Shown: one piece after another, positions 32,711 to 41,618 of the stretch
Position numbering within the stretch: the stretch's first letter is position 1
Layout of the letters: each line of letters begins with the position of its first letter
NCBI GenBank assembly: GCA_043497085.1
Contig: JBIEKI010000007.1
Strand: one strand, 5' to 3'
DNA: 64,000 nucleotides
Origin: Thalassobacillus sp043497085
GTDB taxonomy: Bacteria; Bacillota; Bacilli; Bacillales; Halobacillaceae
Notes under the pieces: model-generated
The model's input: only the letters and a program-made list of their open reading frames with translations
Database searches by the model: none
What the model was told of the DNA's origin: nothing
Translations under genes and position numbers: made by a program

Positions 32711-34087
32711 TTAATGCGATAGGTTTTCGGCTTTTCTTTGCAGTACGGCCGGTTCGCTGTTGTTTTTCCAAAAGTAACCGATGGCGGCACCGATAAACGC
32801 TGGCAAGATCCATCCCAGCCCAATCCCGTAAAGGGGCAGGTAGGCTTGATACAAGTTGCTGACGGTTTCCATTAGAGAGTTGGAAGCTCCTGGGAGTGTT
32901 TCAGCCAAGGCATTGTAGCCATCGATGGTACTGACGAAAAAGGTCAGGATCATTGCGCCGGCATAGACGCTTTGTTTGTGCTGGAACAAATTCGAGCTTA
33001 GTCCTAATAAAATCAGCACGATCGCCAATGGATATAAGAACATCAGTACCGGTACGGCGTACAGGATGATATTCGTCAGACCGAAGTTCGCGACCATGAA
33101 CGAAACGAGCGATAGAATCAGTACGAATGTTTTGTAGCTGACTTTTGGATAGACCGAATGAAAAAATTCACTGCAGGCGATGATCAGTCCGATGCTTGTT
33201 TTTAAACAGGCAAGCACGATAATGATCGCCAGTAAGATAGCACCAAATGTACCGAAATAATGCTGCGAAACAGCGGCAAACGTGAGTCCGCCATTTTCGA
33301 GCGTACCGACAGTGGAAACGCTGGAGGCACCCATATACGTGATCAGTCCATAAATCAGCATCATGAGGCCCATGGCGAACAGTCCGGATTTCCATGTCGC
33401 CTGCGCAATTGCCTTCCTGTCCGTAATTCCCAAGTTTTTAATGGCATGGATAACGACAATTCCTAAGGCGAGACCGCCGAGGGCATCCATCGTGTTGTAA
33501 CCTTCTTTGAATCCGGTCATAAATGGCAGCGTGCTGTAGTCACCTGCCGGTTCGCCGAAGCTTCCCATCGGTTTAACGATGGCAGTAATAATCAAAATTG
33601 ATAAGAACAATAAAAAAGCCGGGGTCAGGTATTTGCCGACGATATCCATAACCTTGGCAGCGTTCAGGGAAAAATAGTATGCATTAGCAAAGAATATAAA
33701 GCTGAATACGGCAAGCCACAGACTGCTTTGACCAGGCTGGATAAATGGTTCAAAACCGACAACAAACGGAACAGTCGCAGTTCTCGGAATAGCGAAAAAC
33801 GGGCCGATCGTTAAATAAAGAATAAGAGCGAAGACGATCCCGAATAAAGGGTGAACCCGGCCAGCTAAATCCTGAAGTCCGTTGCTACCTGACAGTGCAA
33901 TGGCGAGGATTCCCATCAGTGGAAGACCGATGGCTGTAACGAGAAACCCAATCAAAGCCGGCCAGAAGGATGTTCCGGCGAGCTGTCCCAGCTGGATAGG
34001 GAAAATTAAATTTCCTGCTCCGAAAAACAGGCCAAATAACATGGTGCCGATAATGGCATAAGTCGAGAATGGTGTTTTCTGGTTCAT
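32711..34087 (-). CDS. brnQ: Branched-chain amino acid carrier (LIVCS family)
   Basis: A 458-residue, 12-helix cation symporter for leucine, isoleucine and valine. The N-terminal AIIGTMLFGLFFGAGNLIFP is the family signature, and full length matches BrnQ. Other typical segments: GPFFAIPRTATVPFVVGFEP and LGGLALGIVVIHAIKNLG. The start MNQKTPFSTY is preceded by AAAGGAAC on the minus strand; 22 upstream codons in frame are probably untranslated. It diverges from a TetR regulator gene, which may or may not control it. Confidence 0.93.
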   Translation of the reverse strand: MNQKTPFSTYAIIGTMLFGLFFGAGNLIFPIQLGQLAGTSFWPALIGFLVTAIGLPLMGILAIALSGSNGLQDLAGRVHPLFGIVFALILYLTIGPFFAIPRTATVPFVVGFEPFIQPGQSSLWLAVFSFIFFANAYYFSLNAAKVMDIVGKYLTPAFLLFLSILIITAIVKPMGSFGEPAGDYSTLPFMTGFKEGYNTMDALGGLALGIVVIHAIKNLGITDRKAIAQATWKSGLFAMGLMMLIYGLITYMGASSVSTVGTLENGGLTFAAVSQHYFGTFGAILLAIIIVLACLKTSIGLIIACSEFFHSVYPKVSYKTFVLILSLVSFMVANFGLTNIILYAVPVLMFLYPLAIVLILLGLSSNLFQHKQSVYAGAMILTFFVSTIDGYNALAETLPGASNSLMETVSNLYQAYLPLYGIGLGWILPAFIGAAIGYFWKNNSEPAVLQRKAENLSH

Positions 34088-34301
34088 CTGCATGTTCCTT
34101 TCTTGCTGTAAATGAATAAAGATAATCCTATCAATAAACCGGAAAAGGGACAATAGAATTTGGTAAGTTTGTTAAAAGAAATTTTCACCACTTCGATACC
34201 ATCCTTATTTGGTGGTGAAATTACCGTTACAGCAAAATTGAAAATCGGTGCGAGTACTGATAACATTAGTAAAAAATGGACTTGTAAATGAGGGAATGAC
34301 C

Positions 34302-34844
34302 ATGCCAAGAGAATCGAAGCGCCAGAAATTGCTAGAAGCGGCTGCGCTGATTGTGACCGAACAGGGCAGTGATGCGCTGACACTGGATGCAGTTGCGAAA
34401 CGAGCAGAAGTCAGCAAGGGCGGACTTTTGTATCATTTTTCAACCAAAGAAGCGCTTGTCAAAGGGCTTGTCCAATATATGAATGATATCTATCGTGAAA
34501 ACGTCGAAGAACTTGTAAAAAAAGATGATAAAGAAACCGGCAAATGGGCCAGATCTTTCATTAACGTCATGCATGATAAAAGTGCGGAAAATAGAACGAT
34601 CAGTGCCGGGATGCTGGCAGCTCAGGGCATCAATCCGAAGCTGCTCCAGCCCCTGCAGGATACATATGCGGATTGGCAGAATCATATCGAGCACGATGGG
34701 ATCGATCAGGTGGACGCGACGATCCTGCGCCTTGCCGTCGATGGCCTGTGGCTGTCCGAAATCTTCGGGCTGGGACCGCTGCCTCCAAAGTTACGGGAAC
34801 AGGTGTTACAGCGATTAACCGAACTAACCTATGAATCAGAATAA
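34302..34844 (+). CDS. TetR/AcrR family regulator
   Basis: A 180-residue regulator. The N-terminal helix-turn-helix is AALIVTEQGSDALTLDAVAK, then RAEVSKGGLLYHFSTKEALV; the C-terminal domain resembles the TetR_C_33 type seen in Bacillaceae (AGMLAAQGINPKLLQPLQDT). The start is MPRESKRQKLL, after GAGGGA. It is divergent from the amino-acid carrier and convergent with the BCCT transporter. Which of these it controls cannot be read from the sequence. Confidence 0.9.
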   Translation: MPRESKRQKLLEAAALIVTEQGSDALTLDAVAKRAEVSKGGLLYHFSTKEALVKGLVQYMNDIYRENVEELVKKDDKETGKWARSFINVMHDKSAENRTISAGMLAAQGINPKLLQPLQDTYADWQNHIEHDGIDQVDATILRLAVDGLWLSEIFGLGPLPPKLREQVLQRLTELTYESE

Positions 34845-34885
34845 AAAAGTCACCAGCTCTACTGGGAAGAGCTGGTGACTTTTTT
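34843..34885. terminator. Bidirectional terminator
   Basis: A perfect 18-bp stem (34843-34860 with 34868-34885) with terminal A6 and T6 runs separates the convergent TetR and BCCT genes. Confidence 0.9.
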
Positions 34886-34889
34886 ATAT

Positions 34890-36434
34890 TTATGATGCTT
34901 CTTTTTTCGCTTCTTCTTCTTTTTCTCTGTCCTCGTTCACCATTTTGATGAAGGACCAGCCTAACATCGGCAGAATGATTAACAATGGGAAACCACCGAT
35001 GATGCTGATGGTTTGCAGTGTTGTCAGTCCGCCCATGTTCATGAAAATCATTGGCAGGATGGATAGTGCCAATGCCCAGAATAGGCGATTCCAGCGGAGC
35101 GGTTCTCCTTCGACATGCTTCTGGACGACCGAAGCGATGACGTAAGAACCGGAATCGTACGTAGTTGATAAGAATATGGTCGCAAGCAGGACGAAGACGA
35201 TGATGGCAAGTGTTGAAAGGGGCAGTTCTGTCAAAGTTCCGATAATTGCCGCCGGTGCGCCCTGCTGGTTCAATGTTTCAATGACCGGATATTGTCCGCT
35301 CAATTGCAAATACATGGAATAGTTTCCTAGAATACCGAAGAATAGTACGGTACCGAGGCTGCCGAACAATACGGTGCCGAAAACGATCTGGCGGATGGTT
35401 CGTCCTTTGGAAATACGGGCGATGAACAGGCCGACAAACGGGGCGTAGACAATCCACCATGCCCAGTAGAAGACCGTCCAGCCTTCCGGGAATCCTGTCC
35501 GTTCAAACATAGCGAGATCATTGAATGGCTCAGACCATGTGCTCATCAGGAAGAAGTTATCCATCATTCTTCCGAGCGCAGTCCCCGTTGATTCTGTGAT
35601 AAAGGTCGTCGGTCCCACCGCAAACACGAAAATCAGCAGGATGAAGGCGAGCCAAAGGTTGATATCACTCAGCCTGCGAATGCCTTTTTGCAGTCCGGAG
35701 TAGGCACTGAGACCAAAAATCATCGTACAGAACATCAAAATGACGGACTTGGTTGTCATTGTGTCCGGGATGCCGACGAGGTGATTCAGCCCGGCAGAGA
35801 TGATTGGCGCAGATAGCGCTAGACCGGTCCCGCCACCGCCAAGGAGGCCGAACATGAACAGGATATCAACGAGACGTCCAATCGGACCGTCGGTATATTT
35901 TCCAAGTACCGGACGGCAAGCTTCGCTGATTTTGAATACTTTCGTTTTTTTAACAAAGAACATGTAGCCGATCGGCAGGGCAGGGATCGCGAACATCGCC
36001 CAGGCGATCGGCCCCCAGTGGAAAAATCCATAGGTGGCTGCCCATTGGATCGCTTCCTTGGAGCCGGGTTCCAGTCCGAATGGAGGACCTTCATAATAAT
36101 ATGCCCACTCGATGACACCCCAGTACAGAATGCCGGTCCCGATTCCACTTGTAAATAGCATGGCAGCCCAGGAGCTTGTTTTGAATTCGGGCTTCGTGTC
36201 TTTTTCCCCGAGCTTGATGTCCCCGTACCTGCTTGTTCCGATGAACATCAAAAAAAGGAGCAGGGCCAGGCCCACGCCTAAAAATAAGAAACCTAATCGC
36301 TGTGTCATTATTTCATTAATGGCTAAAACTACCTGTTTTCCTTGTGTTGGAAAAACGATTAGGGGCAGGGATACGAGTAATAATAAAGACAGCGCCCCTC
36401 CAAACGTTTTCCAATCCATGAGTTCTTTTCTCAA
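34890..36434 (-). CDS. BCCT family betaine/carnitine/choline transporter
   Basis: A 514-residue, 12-helix secondary transporter for quaternary ammonium compounds. Family segments include SSWAAMLFTSGIGTGILYWG, VIEWAYYYEGPPFGLEPGS (tryptophan-rich TM region), FFHWGPIAWAMFAIPALPIG and MFERTGFPEGWTVFYWAWWI. TTG start after AGGAGG. It diverges from an operon that degrades carnitine to glycine betaine, and both promoters carry the same motif in the spacer, so carnitine is the likely main substrate. That assignment is from context, since the sequence does not separate carnitine, choline and betaine carriers. Confidence 0.9.
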   Translation of the reverse strand: MRKELMDWKTFGGALSLLLLVSLPLIVFPTQGKQVVLAINEIMTQRLGFLFLGVGLALLLFLMFIGTSRYGDIKLGEKDTKPEFKTSSWAAMLFTSGIGTGILYWGVIEWAYYYEGPPFGLEPGSKEAIQWAATYGFFHWGPIAWAMFAIPALPIGYMFFVKKTKVFKISEACRPVLGKYTDGPIGRLVDILFMFGLLGGGGTGLALSAPIISAGLNHLVGIPDTMTTKSVILMFCTMIFGLSAYSGLQKGIRRLSDINLWLAFILLIFVFAVGPTTFITESTGTALGRMMDNFFLMSTWSEPFNDLAMFERTGFPEGWTVFYWAWWIVYAPFVGLFIARISKGRTIRQIVFGTVLFGSLGTVLFFGILGNYSMYLQLSGQYPVIETLNQQGAPAAIIGTLTELPLSTLAIIVFVLLATIFLSTTYDSGSYVIASVVQKHVEGEPLRWNRLFWALALSILPMIFMNMGGLTTLQTISIIGGFPLLIILPMLGWSFIKMVNEDREKEEEAKKEAS

Positions 36435-36486
36435 AAGAATCCTCCTCTATGTGTTGAAATTACTTCTGTTTTAATCGACGTTTAAA

Positions 36487-36515
36487 ACTGTACAATCCAG
36501 ACGGTTTTCTTTCAA
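36487..36515 (-). promoter_or_regulatory. BCCT gene promoter with spacer operator motif
   Basis: On the minus strand: -35 TTGAAA (36510-36515), 17-bp spacer containing CCGTCTGGATTGT, -10 TACAGT (36487-36492). The motif CCRTCYGGAYTGT recurs in the facing promoter. The whole divergent gap spans 36435-36732. Confidence 0.6.
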
Positions 36516-36656
36516 AGATGATATAAGGCAGGAAACAGGAGGATAGAGCATCTTATAATATATGCGCGGAGTTCAGTCGCTTAAATCACTAATTTTGCTG
36601 ATTAATATTGAAATGTGAATGTAGGGATGTATTTAGAGATTATTTTTATAAATGGT

Positions 36657-36685
36657 TTGAATATTAACAGTCCGGATGGTATAGT
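36657..36685 (+). promoter_or_regulatory. Carnitine operon promoter with spacer operator motif
   Basis: -35 TTGAAT (36657-36662), 17-bp spacer ATTAACAGTCCGGATGG, -10 TATAGT (36680-36685). Read on the other strand the spacer gives CCATCCGGACTGT, matching the motif in the BCCT promoter at 10 of 13 positions with transitions elsewhere. Confidence 0.6.
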
Positions 36686-36732
36686 TTTAACGGAATCAAA
36701 AACAACAATCACCTTTTGAAGGAGGAATTGTC

Positions 36733-37623
36733 ATGAAAAATAAAGTGATCCTTACTTCTGCCGTAACAGGAGCAGGAGATACGATAAAGAAGAACCCGAA
36801 TGTGCCAGTCACACCAAAAGAAATTGCGGAGTCAGCGATTGAATCTGCGAAAGCAGGCGCGACGGTTGCCCATGTGCATGCCCGTGATCCGGAAACTGGC
36901 GGAATCAGTCATAATGTCGAGCATTACCGTGAGATTGTCGACCGTATCCGTGATTCAGAAACCGATGTAATTATCAATATCACTTCCGGTGGCGGCGGAG
37001 ACTTCATCCCAAGCCTGAACACGCCGGCAGCAGGTGGAGACGGTACGGATATCCAGACGCCTGCTGAGCGTCATGAACCGGTTGGCGAACTGCTTCCGGA
37101 AATGTGCACGCTTGACTGCGGAAGCACTAATTTTGGCGACATGATTTATATGAGCCCGACGGATTGGCTGCGTGATCAGGCGAAGCTTATCCAGGAAAGT
37201 GGAGTCAAACCGGAGCTGGAATGCTTTGATACTGGCCATGTCCGTTTTGCCAATCAATTAGTAGCAGAAGGTTTGATTGATGGTGAACCGATGTATCAGT
37301 TCTGCCTTGGTATTCCTTGGGGGGCAGCGGCTGATGTGGAAACCATGTCTTATATGAAAAATCGCATTCCGGATAATGCGCACTGGTCCGCATTCGGAAT
37401 CGGACGGATGCAGATGCCGATGGCTTCTCAATCCGCACTTCTGGGCGGAAATGTACGTGTCGGGCTCGAGGATAATATCTATCTGTCTAAAGGTGTTGTG
37501 GCGAAAAACGAACAGCTCGTTGATAAAGCAGTTACCATGTTGAACGGGCTGGACTTGGAGCCGATGACACCACAGGAAGCAAGAGAATTATTGAATTTAC
37601 GTAATCCGAACGGGGGTAAATAA
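36733..37623 (+). CDS. BKACE family enzyme, predicted 3-dehydrocarnitine cleavage
   Basis: A 296-residue TIM-barrel enzyme of the DUF849/BKACE family, which joins a beta-keto acid with acetyl-CoA to give acetoacetate and an acyl-CoA. Zinc ligands His47 and His49 are in ATVAHVHARDPETGG; LECFDTGHV and FGIGRMQMPMASQSALLGGN are typical. The downstream carnitine dehydrogenase and thioesterase indicate that the substrate is 3-dehydrocarnitine and the product betainyl-CoA, as known for BKACE members with this neighbourhood. ATG after AAGGAGG. Next gene is 2 bp away. Confidence 0.9.
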   Translation: MKNKVILTSAVTGAGDTIKKNPNVPVTPKEIAESAIESAKAGATVAHVHARDPETGGISHNVEHYREIVDRIRDSETDVIINITSGGGGDFIPSLNTPAAGGDGTDIQTPAERHEPVGELLPEMCTLDCGSTNFGDMIYMSPTDWLRDQAKLIQESGVKPELECFDTGHVRFANQLVAEGLIDGEPMYQFCLGIPWGAAADVETMSYMKNRIPDNAHWSAFGIGRMQMPMASQSALLGGNVRVGLEDNIYLSKGVVAKNEQLVDKAVTMLNGLDLEPMTPQEARELLNLRNPNGGK

Positions 37624-37625
37624 AT

Positions 37626-38579
37626 ATGACAGTACAAAAAGCAGCAGTAGTCGGAACAGGAGTTATTGGAACAGGCTGGATCGTCCGAATGCTCGCTAAC
37701 GGATACGACGTCGTTGCGACGGACCCGGCAGAAGGTGCAGAAGAACGCATGCGAAAGGCCGTTGAACAGGCATGGCCATATGCGGAGCAACTAGTGTTAG
37801 CGGAAGGTGCATCGAAGGAACGTCTCACGTTTGAAAAAGATTTGGCGGAAGCGGTGAAAGATGCAGATATGATCCAGGAAAACGTCCCGGAAGTGGAAGA
37901 ACTGAAACAGCGTGTACTTCAGGATATCGATCGTCATGCCAAGCCGGATGCGCTGATCGGCTCCAGCACGTCAGGGATCATGCCATCTGAACTGCAGGCA
38001 AACCTGCAGCACCCGGAGCGGTTCGTCGTAGCACATCCATTCCATCCGGTTTATATTTTGCCATTGGTGGAAGTCGTACCAGGAAAACAGACGACGACGG
38101 AGAATACAGATAAGGCGAAGGCTTTTTACGAAGCGATCCAGATGCGCGTCCTGCTGGTACGTCATGAGATAGAAGGTCATATCGCAGACCGCCTGATTGA
38201 AGCAATCTGGCGCGAGTCACTTCACATCGTCAACGAAGGGATTGCGACAACTGAAGAGGTGGACAAAGCGTTTACGCATGGAGCTGGAATGCGTTATGCC
38301 CAGTATGGCCCGTTCTTGACCTTCCATTTAGCCGGCGGTGAAGGCGGCATGCGCCACATGCTGAAACAGTTCGGCCCGGCATTGAAAAAACCATGGACGA
38401 AGCTGGAAGCCCCGGAACTTACGGATGAGCTGTACGATAAAGTCGTGTCAGGGTGTGAAGAGCAGTCGAACGGCATGTCCATGAGTGAACTGGATGCGCA
38501 TCGGAACGAATTTTTGGTCAAGTTATATGATCTCGTCCAGGAATACTGGCCAAAAGAAACAGAAAAAACACGCATGTAA
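37626..38579 (+). CDS. lcdH: L-carnitine dehydrogenase
   Basis: A 317-residue enzyme of the 3-hydroxyacyl-CoA dehydrogenase family. The Rossmann motif GTGVIGTGW is at residues 10-18, followed by NVPEVEELKQRVLQDID and SSTSGIMPSEL, which are typical; VAHPFHPVYILPLVEVVPG carries the catalytic histidine, and the C-terminal domain has GPFLTFHLAGGEGGMRHML. It oxidises L-carnitine to 3-dehydrocarnitine with NAD. The specificity follows from sequence type and from neighbours, the BKACE enzyme before and the thioesterase after. Confidence 0.9.
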   Translation: MTVQKAAVVGTGVIGTGWIVRMLANGYDVVATDPAEGAEERMRKAVEQAWPYAEQLVLAEGASKERLTFEKDLAEAVKDADMIQENVPEVEELKQRVLQDIDRHAKPDALIGSSTSGIMPSELQANLQHPERFVVAHPFHPVYILPLVEVVPGKQTTTENTDKAKAFYEAIQMRVLLVRHEIEGHIADRLIEAIWRESLHIVNEGIATTEEVDKAFTHGAGMRYAQYGPFLTFHLAGGEGGMRHMLKQFGPALKKPWTKLEAPELTDELYDKVVSGCEEQSNGMSMSELDAHRNEFLVKLYDLVQEYWPKETEKTRM

Positions 38580-38592
38580 GGAGGGAATCGTC

Positions 38593-39057
38593 ATGGACTT
38601 TCGTTTTCAACAAACCGTACCTGCAGCGTGGGTGGATTACAATGGCCATATGAATGATGCGGAATATAACCGGGCGTTCAGCCAGGCGACCGATGCCTTC
38701 ATCGATCATATCGGTTTAGATGAAGCGGCTCGCAGTGAGTATAATTATACGATTTTCACACTCGAAACCCATATTTGCTACCTGCAGGAGATGAAAGAGG
38801 GACAAGCGTTCGAAATTACTTCCCAGGTGCTTGATTACGACCAGAAGCGGATCCATCTGTTTTTATCGATGTACAATGCGGATGGCGATCTCGTAGCGAC
38901 CTTGGAAGAAATGCTGATGGGGATAGACGTGAATGAAGGACGAGGTGCGCCTTTTCCTGAGCAGATCGAAGAAAAGATAGCGGGTATGTTTAAAGAACAA
39001 AAAGGATTGGAAAAGCCGAAACAAGCTGGAAGAGTCATTGGCATAAGAAAAAAATAG
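38593..39057 (+). CDS. Hotdog thioesterase, predicted betainyl-CoA thioesterase
   Basis: A 154-residue 4-hydroxybenzoyl-CoA-thioesterase-type hotdog protein. The catalytic region is WVDYNGHMNDAEYNRAFSQA with the conserved aspartate. ATG at 38593 after GGAGGGAATC; an overlapping longer frame from 38485 is excluded because it would run inside the dehydrogenase gene. In carnitine catabolism this step releases glycine betaine from betainyl-CoA; some bacteria carry it fused to the dehydrogenase. Last gene of the operon. Confidence 0.85.
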   Translation: MDFRFQQTVPAAWVDYNGHMNDAEYNRAFSQATDAFIDHIGLDEAARSEYNYTIFTLETHICYLQEMKEGQAFEITSQVLDYDQKRIHLFLSMYNADGDLVATLEEMLMGIDVNEGRGAPFPEQIEEKIAGMFKEQKGLEKPKQAGRVIGIRKK

Positions 39058-39065
39058 GAACCAAG

Positions 39066-39114
39066 AAAAACAGACGCCTTAACCTCCAAAGCAAGGTAAA
39101 AGGCGTCTGTTTTT
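39066..39114 (+). terminator. Terminator of the carnitine operon
   Basis: AAAAACAGACGCCTT (39066-39080) and AAGGCGTCTGTTTTT (39100-39114) form a perfect 15-bp stem. The remaining bases to 39331 hold no recognisable gene. Confidence 0.85.
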
Positions 39115-39331
39115 AATGATTAAGACTGCTGGAGTAGGACACATATTCGTTAGGGAGGAACATGTGGGAGCTAGGGCAGAAGTTGGTTGGGTTAGGAAAG
39201 AAGTTATTGTCGTTAAGGCAGAATTTTTATTGATATATGAATCTTGTCCATGTCATCGACAAAGTAGTTCAGCTCGCTTTCGTGGTCAGCAGGACAAGCA
39301 GCCATTCAATGGAAGCACCTGAACTTATATA

Positions 39332-40048
39332 TTAGCGGGAACTATTGAAGTTTTGCCTCTTTAATACATTTGCAACGATACCTCCGATTTGTCTGCCTAA
39401 TCTTAATCCTTCATCATTATCCACCTTGAAATGTACGCCGGCATACAGACGTGACATAGCGCATTGCTCCATCGTGTTCTTTATATCGGTTGCATCTGCC
39501 GGAAATACATACCTTAATATCGCATCTGCACATCCTGCCACCGTAGCATGGGCCGAAGGGTAGGCGGGAAATCGGGGTGTAGGAAGAATTGGGGTGATGT
39601 TCCGGCCGTATTGGTTGGGGCGCGCTACATCCCAAAGGTATTTCAAATACCATGAAATCACAAAGGAATCATTAATTCCAGCATGAAAATAAGCCAGGAT
39701 TCTAGCTATATAGGGGGATCCGAGTCTGTATTTTTTTGCTAAATGGAAGATGATCGGGGTCATGTTTTCCGTTGTTTCGGAGTTTCCCCAGTAGTTTGCG
39801 ATCTGAATCTGTTGGGGTGTCAGGCGTGATAACGTTTGTTCCACCAGCAATAATTCGCTATCCCAATTAATTTCAGATGGATTTTTAATTTCCCACTTAA
39901 TCTGGTTTCCTAAAGGATCGAGAAAGGAATTGTTTTCTCCCCTGGAAATAAAAAACATTGGGTAATAAGCTGCTGAAGGATAAGGTGTCGGAGGATTTTG
40001 CTCGCCTTGGTAAGGATATGCTGACCACCTTCTGTAAGTAGTTCTCAT
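39332..40048 (-). CDS. Vanadium-haloperoxidase/PAP2-like protein
   Basis: A 238-residue protein with the PAP2/vanadium haloperoxidase motifs in order: WDVARPNQYG (the RP region), FPAYPSAHATVAGCAD (PSxHA) and SRLYAGVHFKVDNDEGLRLG (SRxxxGVHxxxD). In this soluble branch the same residues bind vanadate or phosphate. There is no signal peptide or membrane helix, and the protein is about half the length of true haloperoxidases, so a phosphatase role is equally possible. Start ATG at 40048 after AGGGG; six more codons are possible. Confidence 0.85.
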   Translation of the reverse strand: MRTTYRRWSAYPYQGEQNPPTPYPSAAYYPMFFISRGENNSFLDPLGNQIKWEIKNPSEINWDSELLLVEQTLSRLTPQQIQIANYWGNSETTENMTPIIFHLAKKYRLGSPYIARILAYFHAGINDSFVISWYLKYLWDVARPNQYGRNITPILPTPRFPAYPSAHATVAGCADAILRYVFPADATDIKNTMEQCAMSRLYAGVHFKVDNDEGLRLGRQIGGIVANVLKRQNFNSSR

Positions 40049-40242
40049 TGTTCCAGCCCCTAACATTTTTGCTTATTGCCTAAAAATATATGGGGGAACG
40101 GGAAGAATAAGAACCTTGATATTGAAAGATTGCTGGTGAATGTCACGAGCAGTGGCGGGCTTTTTGCTGGCATTCTTTTTTTCAGAAGAGTAGAATCTTA
40201 GTTTAATAGTGTTCCAACGAATGAGAAAGGTGTTTGAGAATC

Positions 40243-41451
40243 ATGTTACATAATCCAACTGGAAAAGAGCGCCTCGGGCTGGCATTATTGCTCGGCATGC
40301 TTGGGGTTTTAGGCCCCCTGAACATAGATATGTATTTACCAAGTTTCCCTGGTATTGCTGATGATTTTGGGACGAGCGCCTCGTTTGTACAACTTAGTTT
40401 AACCACCTGTCTTATCGGACTTGCTGTAGGTCAAATTGTCGTTGGGCCGATCAGTGATTCGCAGGGAAGAAGAAGACCGCTTCTGGTATTTATTTTCCTG
40501 TTTGCGTTGGCATCGCTTTTATGTGCTCTGGCTCCGAATATTTACATTTTTGTGATTGCCCGGTTTTTACAAGGTTTCACTGCTTCGGCTGGCGTTGTTT
40601 TATCGCGGGCTGTCGTACGGGATGTTTTTAGTGGCAGAGACCTGACGAAATTCTTCGCACTCTTGATGGTCATTAATGCGACCGCACCAATGATTGCACC
40701 AATGACAGGGGGAGCAATCCTGCTGTTGCCATTTGCCTCGTGGAGTACGATTTTTTATTTCTTATTTTTAGTCGGACTAATCATTGTCATTACCATGTAT
40801 ATTAAATTACCGGAAACACTGCCAAAAGAAAAACGGATTCCAAGTAAGCTTGGGGAAACGATTCGTACGATCGGCCGGCTGCTGAAGGACCGTTCCTTTA
40901 TCGGTTATGCGTTGACGATCGGATTTGTTCATGGTGGCAGTTTCGCCTATGTTTCGGGAACTCCCTTTGTTTATCAGGGCATCTATGATGTCTCCCCGCA
41001 GGTTTTCAGCATCCTGTTCGGAATTAACGGACTTGCCATCATTTCCGGCAGTGCTATTATCGGGCGCCTGGGTGGTATCATACACGAAAGGAGCCTGCTG
41101 CGAGCTGCTGTCATCATTGCCGTGAGTGCTACTTCTTTCCTCCTGATCATGACCATTATCGAAGGGCCGTTAGCAACTCTGGTAATTCCGATATTTATTT
41201 ATATGACGTCCATGGGGATGATACTGACAAGCACGTTTACGCTTGCGATGGAGCATCAGGGACATCGTGCCGGAAGCGCGAGTGCCGTGTTAGGAATGCT
41301 TCCGTTATTGTTCGGATCGCTTGTTTCTCCTCTTGTCGGCATCGATGAATCGACCGCCGTACCGATGGGGGCCACTTTATTCATTACCGCTTCGATCGGC
41401 TGTGTGATGTTTTTTACATTGACGAAGAAAAACCAATCAGCGGCAGCTTAG
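40243..41451 (+). CDS. Bcr/CflA family drug efflux MFS transporter
   Basis: A 402-residue, 12-helix major facilitator of the drug:H+ antiporter group. Markers are LGPLNIDMYLPSFPGIADDF in helix 1, SLTTCLIGLAVGQIVVGPIS with the motif A region DSQGRRRPLL, and RFLQGFTASAGVVLSRAVVR in helix 5 (motif C region), all typical of Bcr/CflA. Start is ATG at 40243, or a TTG three codons upstream, after AAAGGTG. Stands alone with its own terminator. Confidence 0.92.
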   Translation: MLHNPTGKERLGLALLLGMLGVLGPLNIDMYLPSFPGIADDFGTSASFVQLSLTTCLIGLAVGQIVVGPISDSQGRRRPLLVFIFLFALASLLCALAPNIYIFVIARFLQGFTASAGVVLSRAVVRDVFSGRDLTKFFALLMVINATAPMIAPMTGGAILLLPFASWSTIFYFLFLVGLIIVITMYIKLPETLPKEKRIPSKLGETIRTIGRLLKDRSFIGYALTIGFVHGGSFAYVSGTPFVYQGIYDVSPQVFSILFGINGLAIISGSAIIGRLGGIIHERSLLRAAVIIAVSATSFLLIMTIIEGPLATLVIPIFIYMTSMGMILTSTFTLAMEHQGHRAGSASAVLGMLPLLFGSLVSPLVGIDESTAVPMGATLFITASIGCVMFFTLTKKNQSAAA

Positions 41452-41467
41452 TATTGTCAAAAATAAA

Positions 41468-41505
41468 GTGGCCTGTCCCTGTTTAATGAGGGGCAGGCAC
41501 TTTTA
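41468..41505 (+). terminator. Rho-independent terminator
   Basis: GTGGCCTGTCCCT (41468-41480) pairs with AGGGGCAGGCAC (41489-41500) with small mismatches, followed by TTTT. Confidence 0.7.
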
Positions 41506-41618
41506 ATTTACTCTTTGAGCTTGAATCTTCTGCCTAATCTCCGCTATGTTCCGCCCTAACGCTTACATGTTCTTACTTAACCTGCAAAAAAACGAAAATC
41601 ATCTTTAAATATTGCATG

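Noticed and set aside
39116..39322. 68-codon rightward frame after the carnitine operon
   Set aside because: It starts inside the terminator tail, has no ribosome binding site and no recognisable domain.
39332..40048. True vanadium bromoperoxidase
   Set aside because: About half the usual length and no secretion signal; the shared motifs also fit PAP2-type phosphatases.
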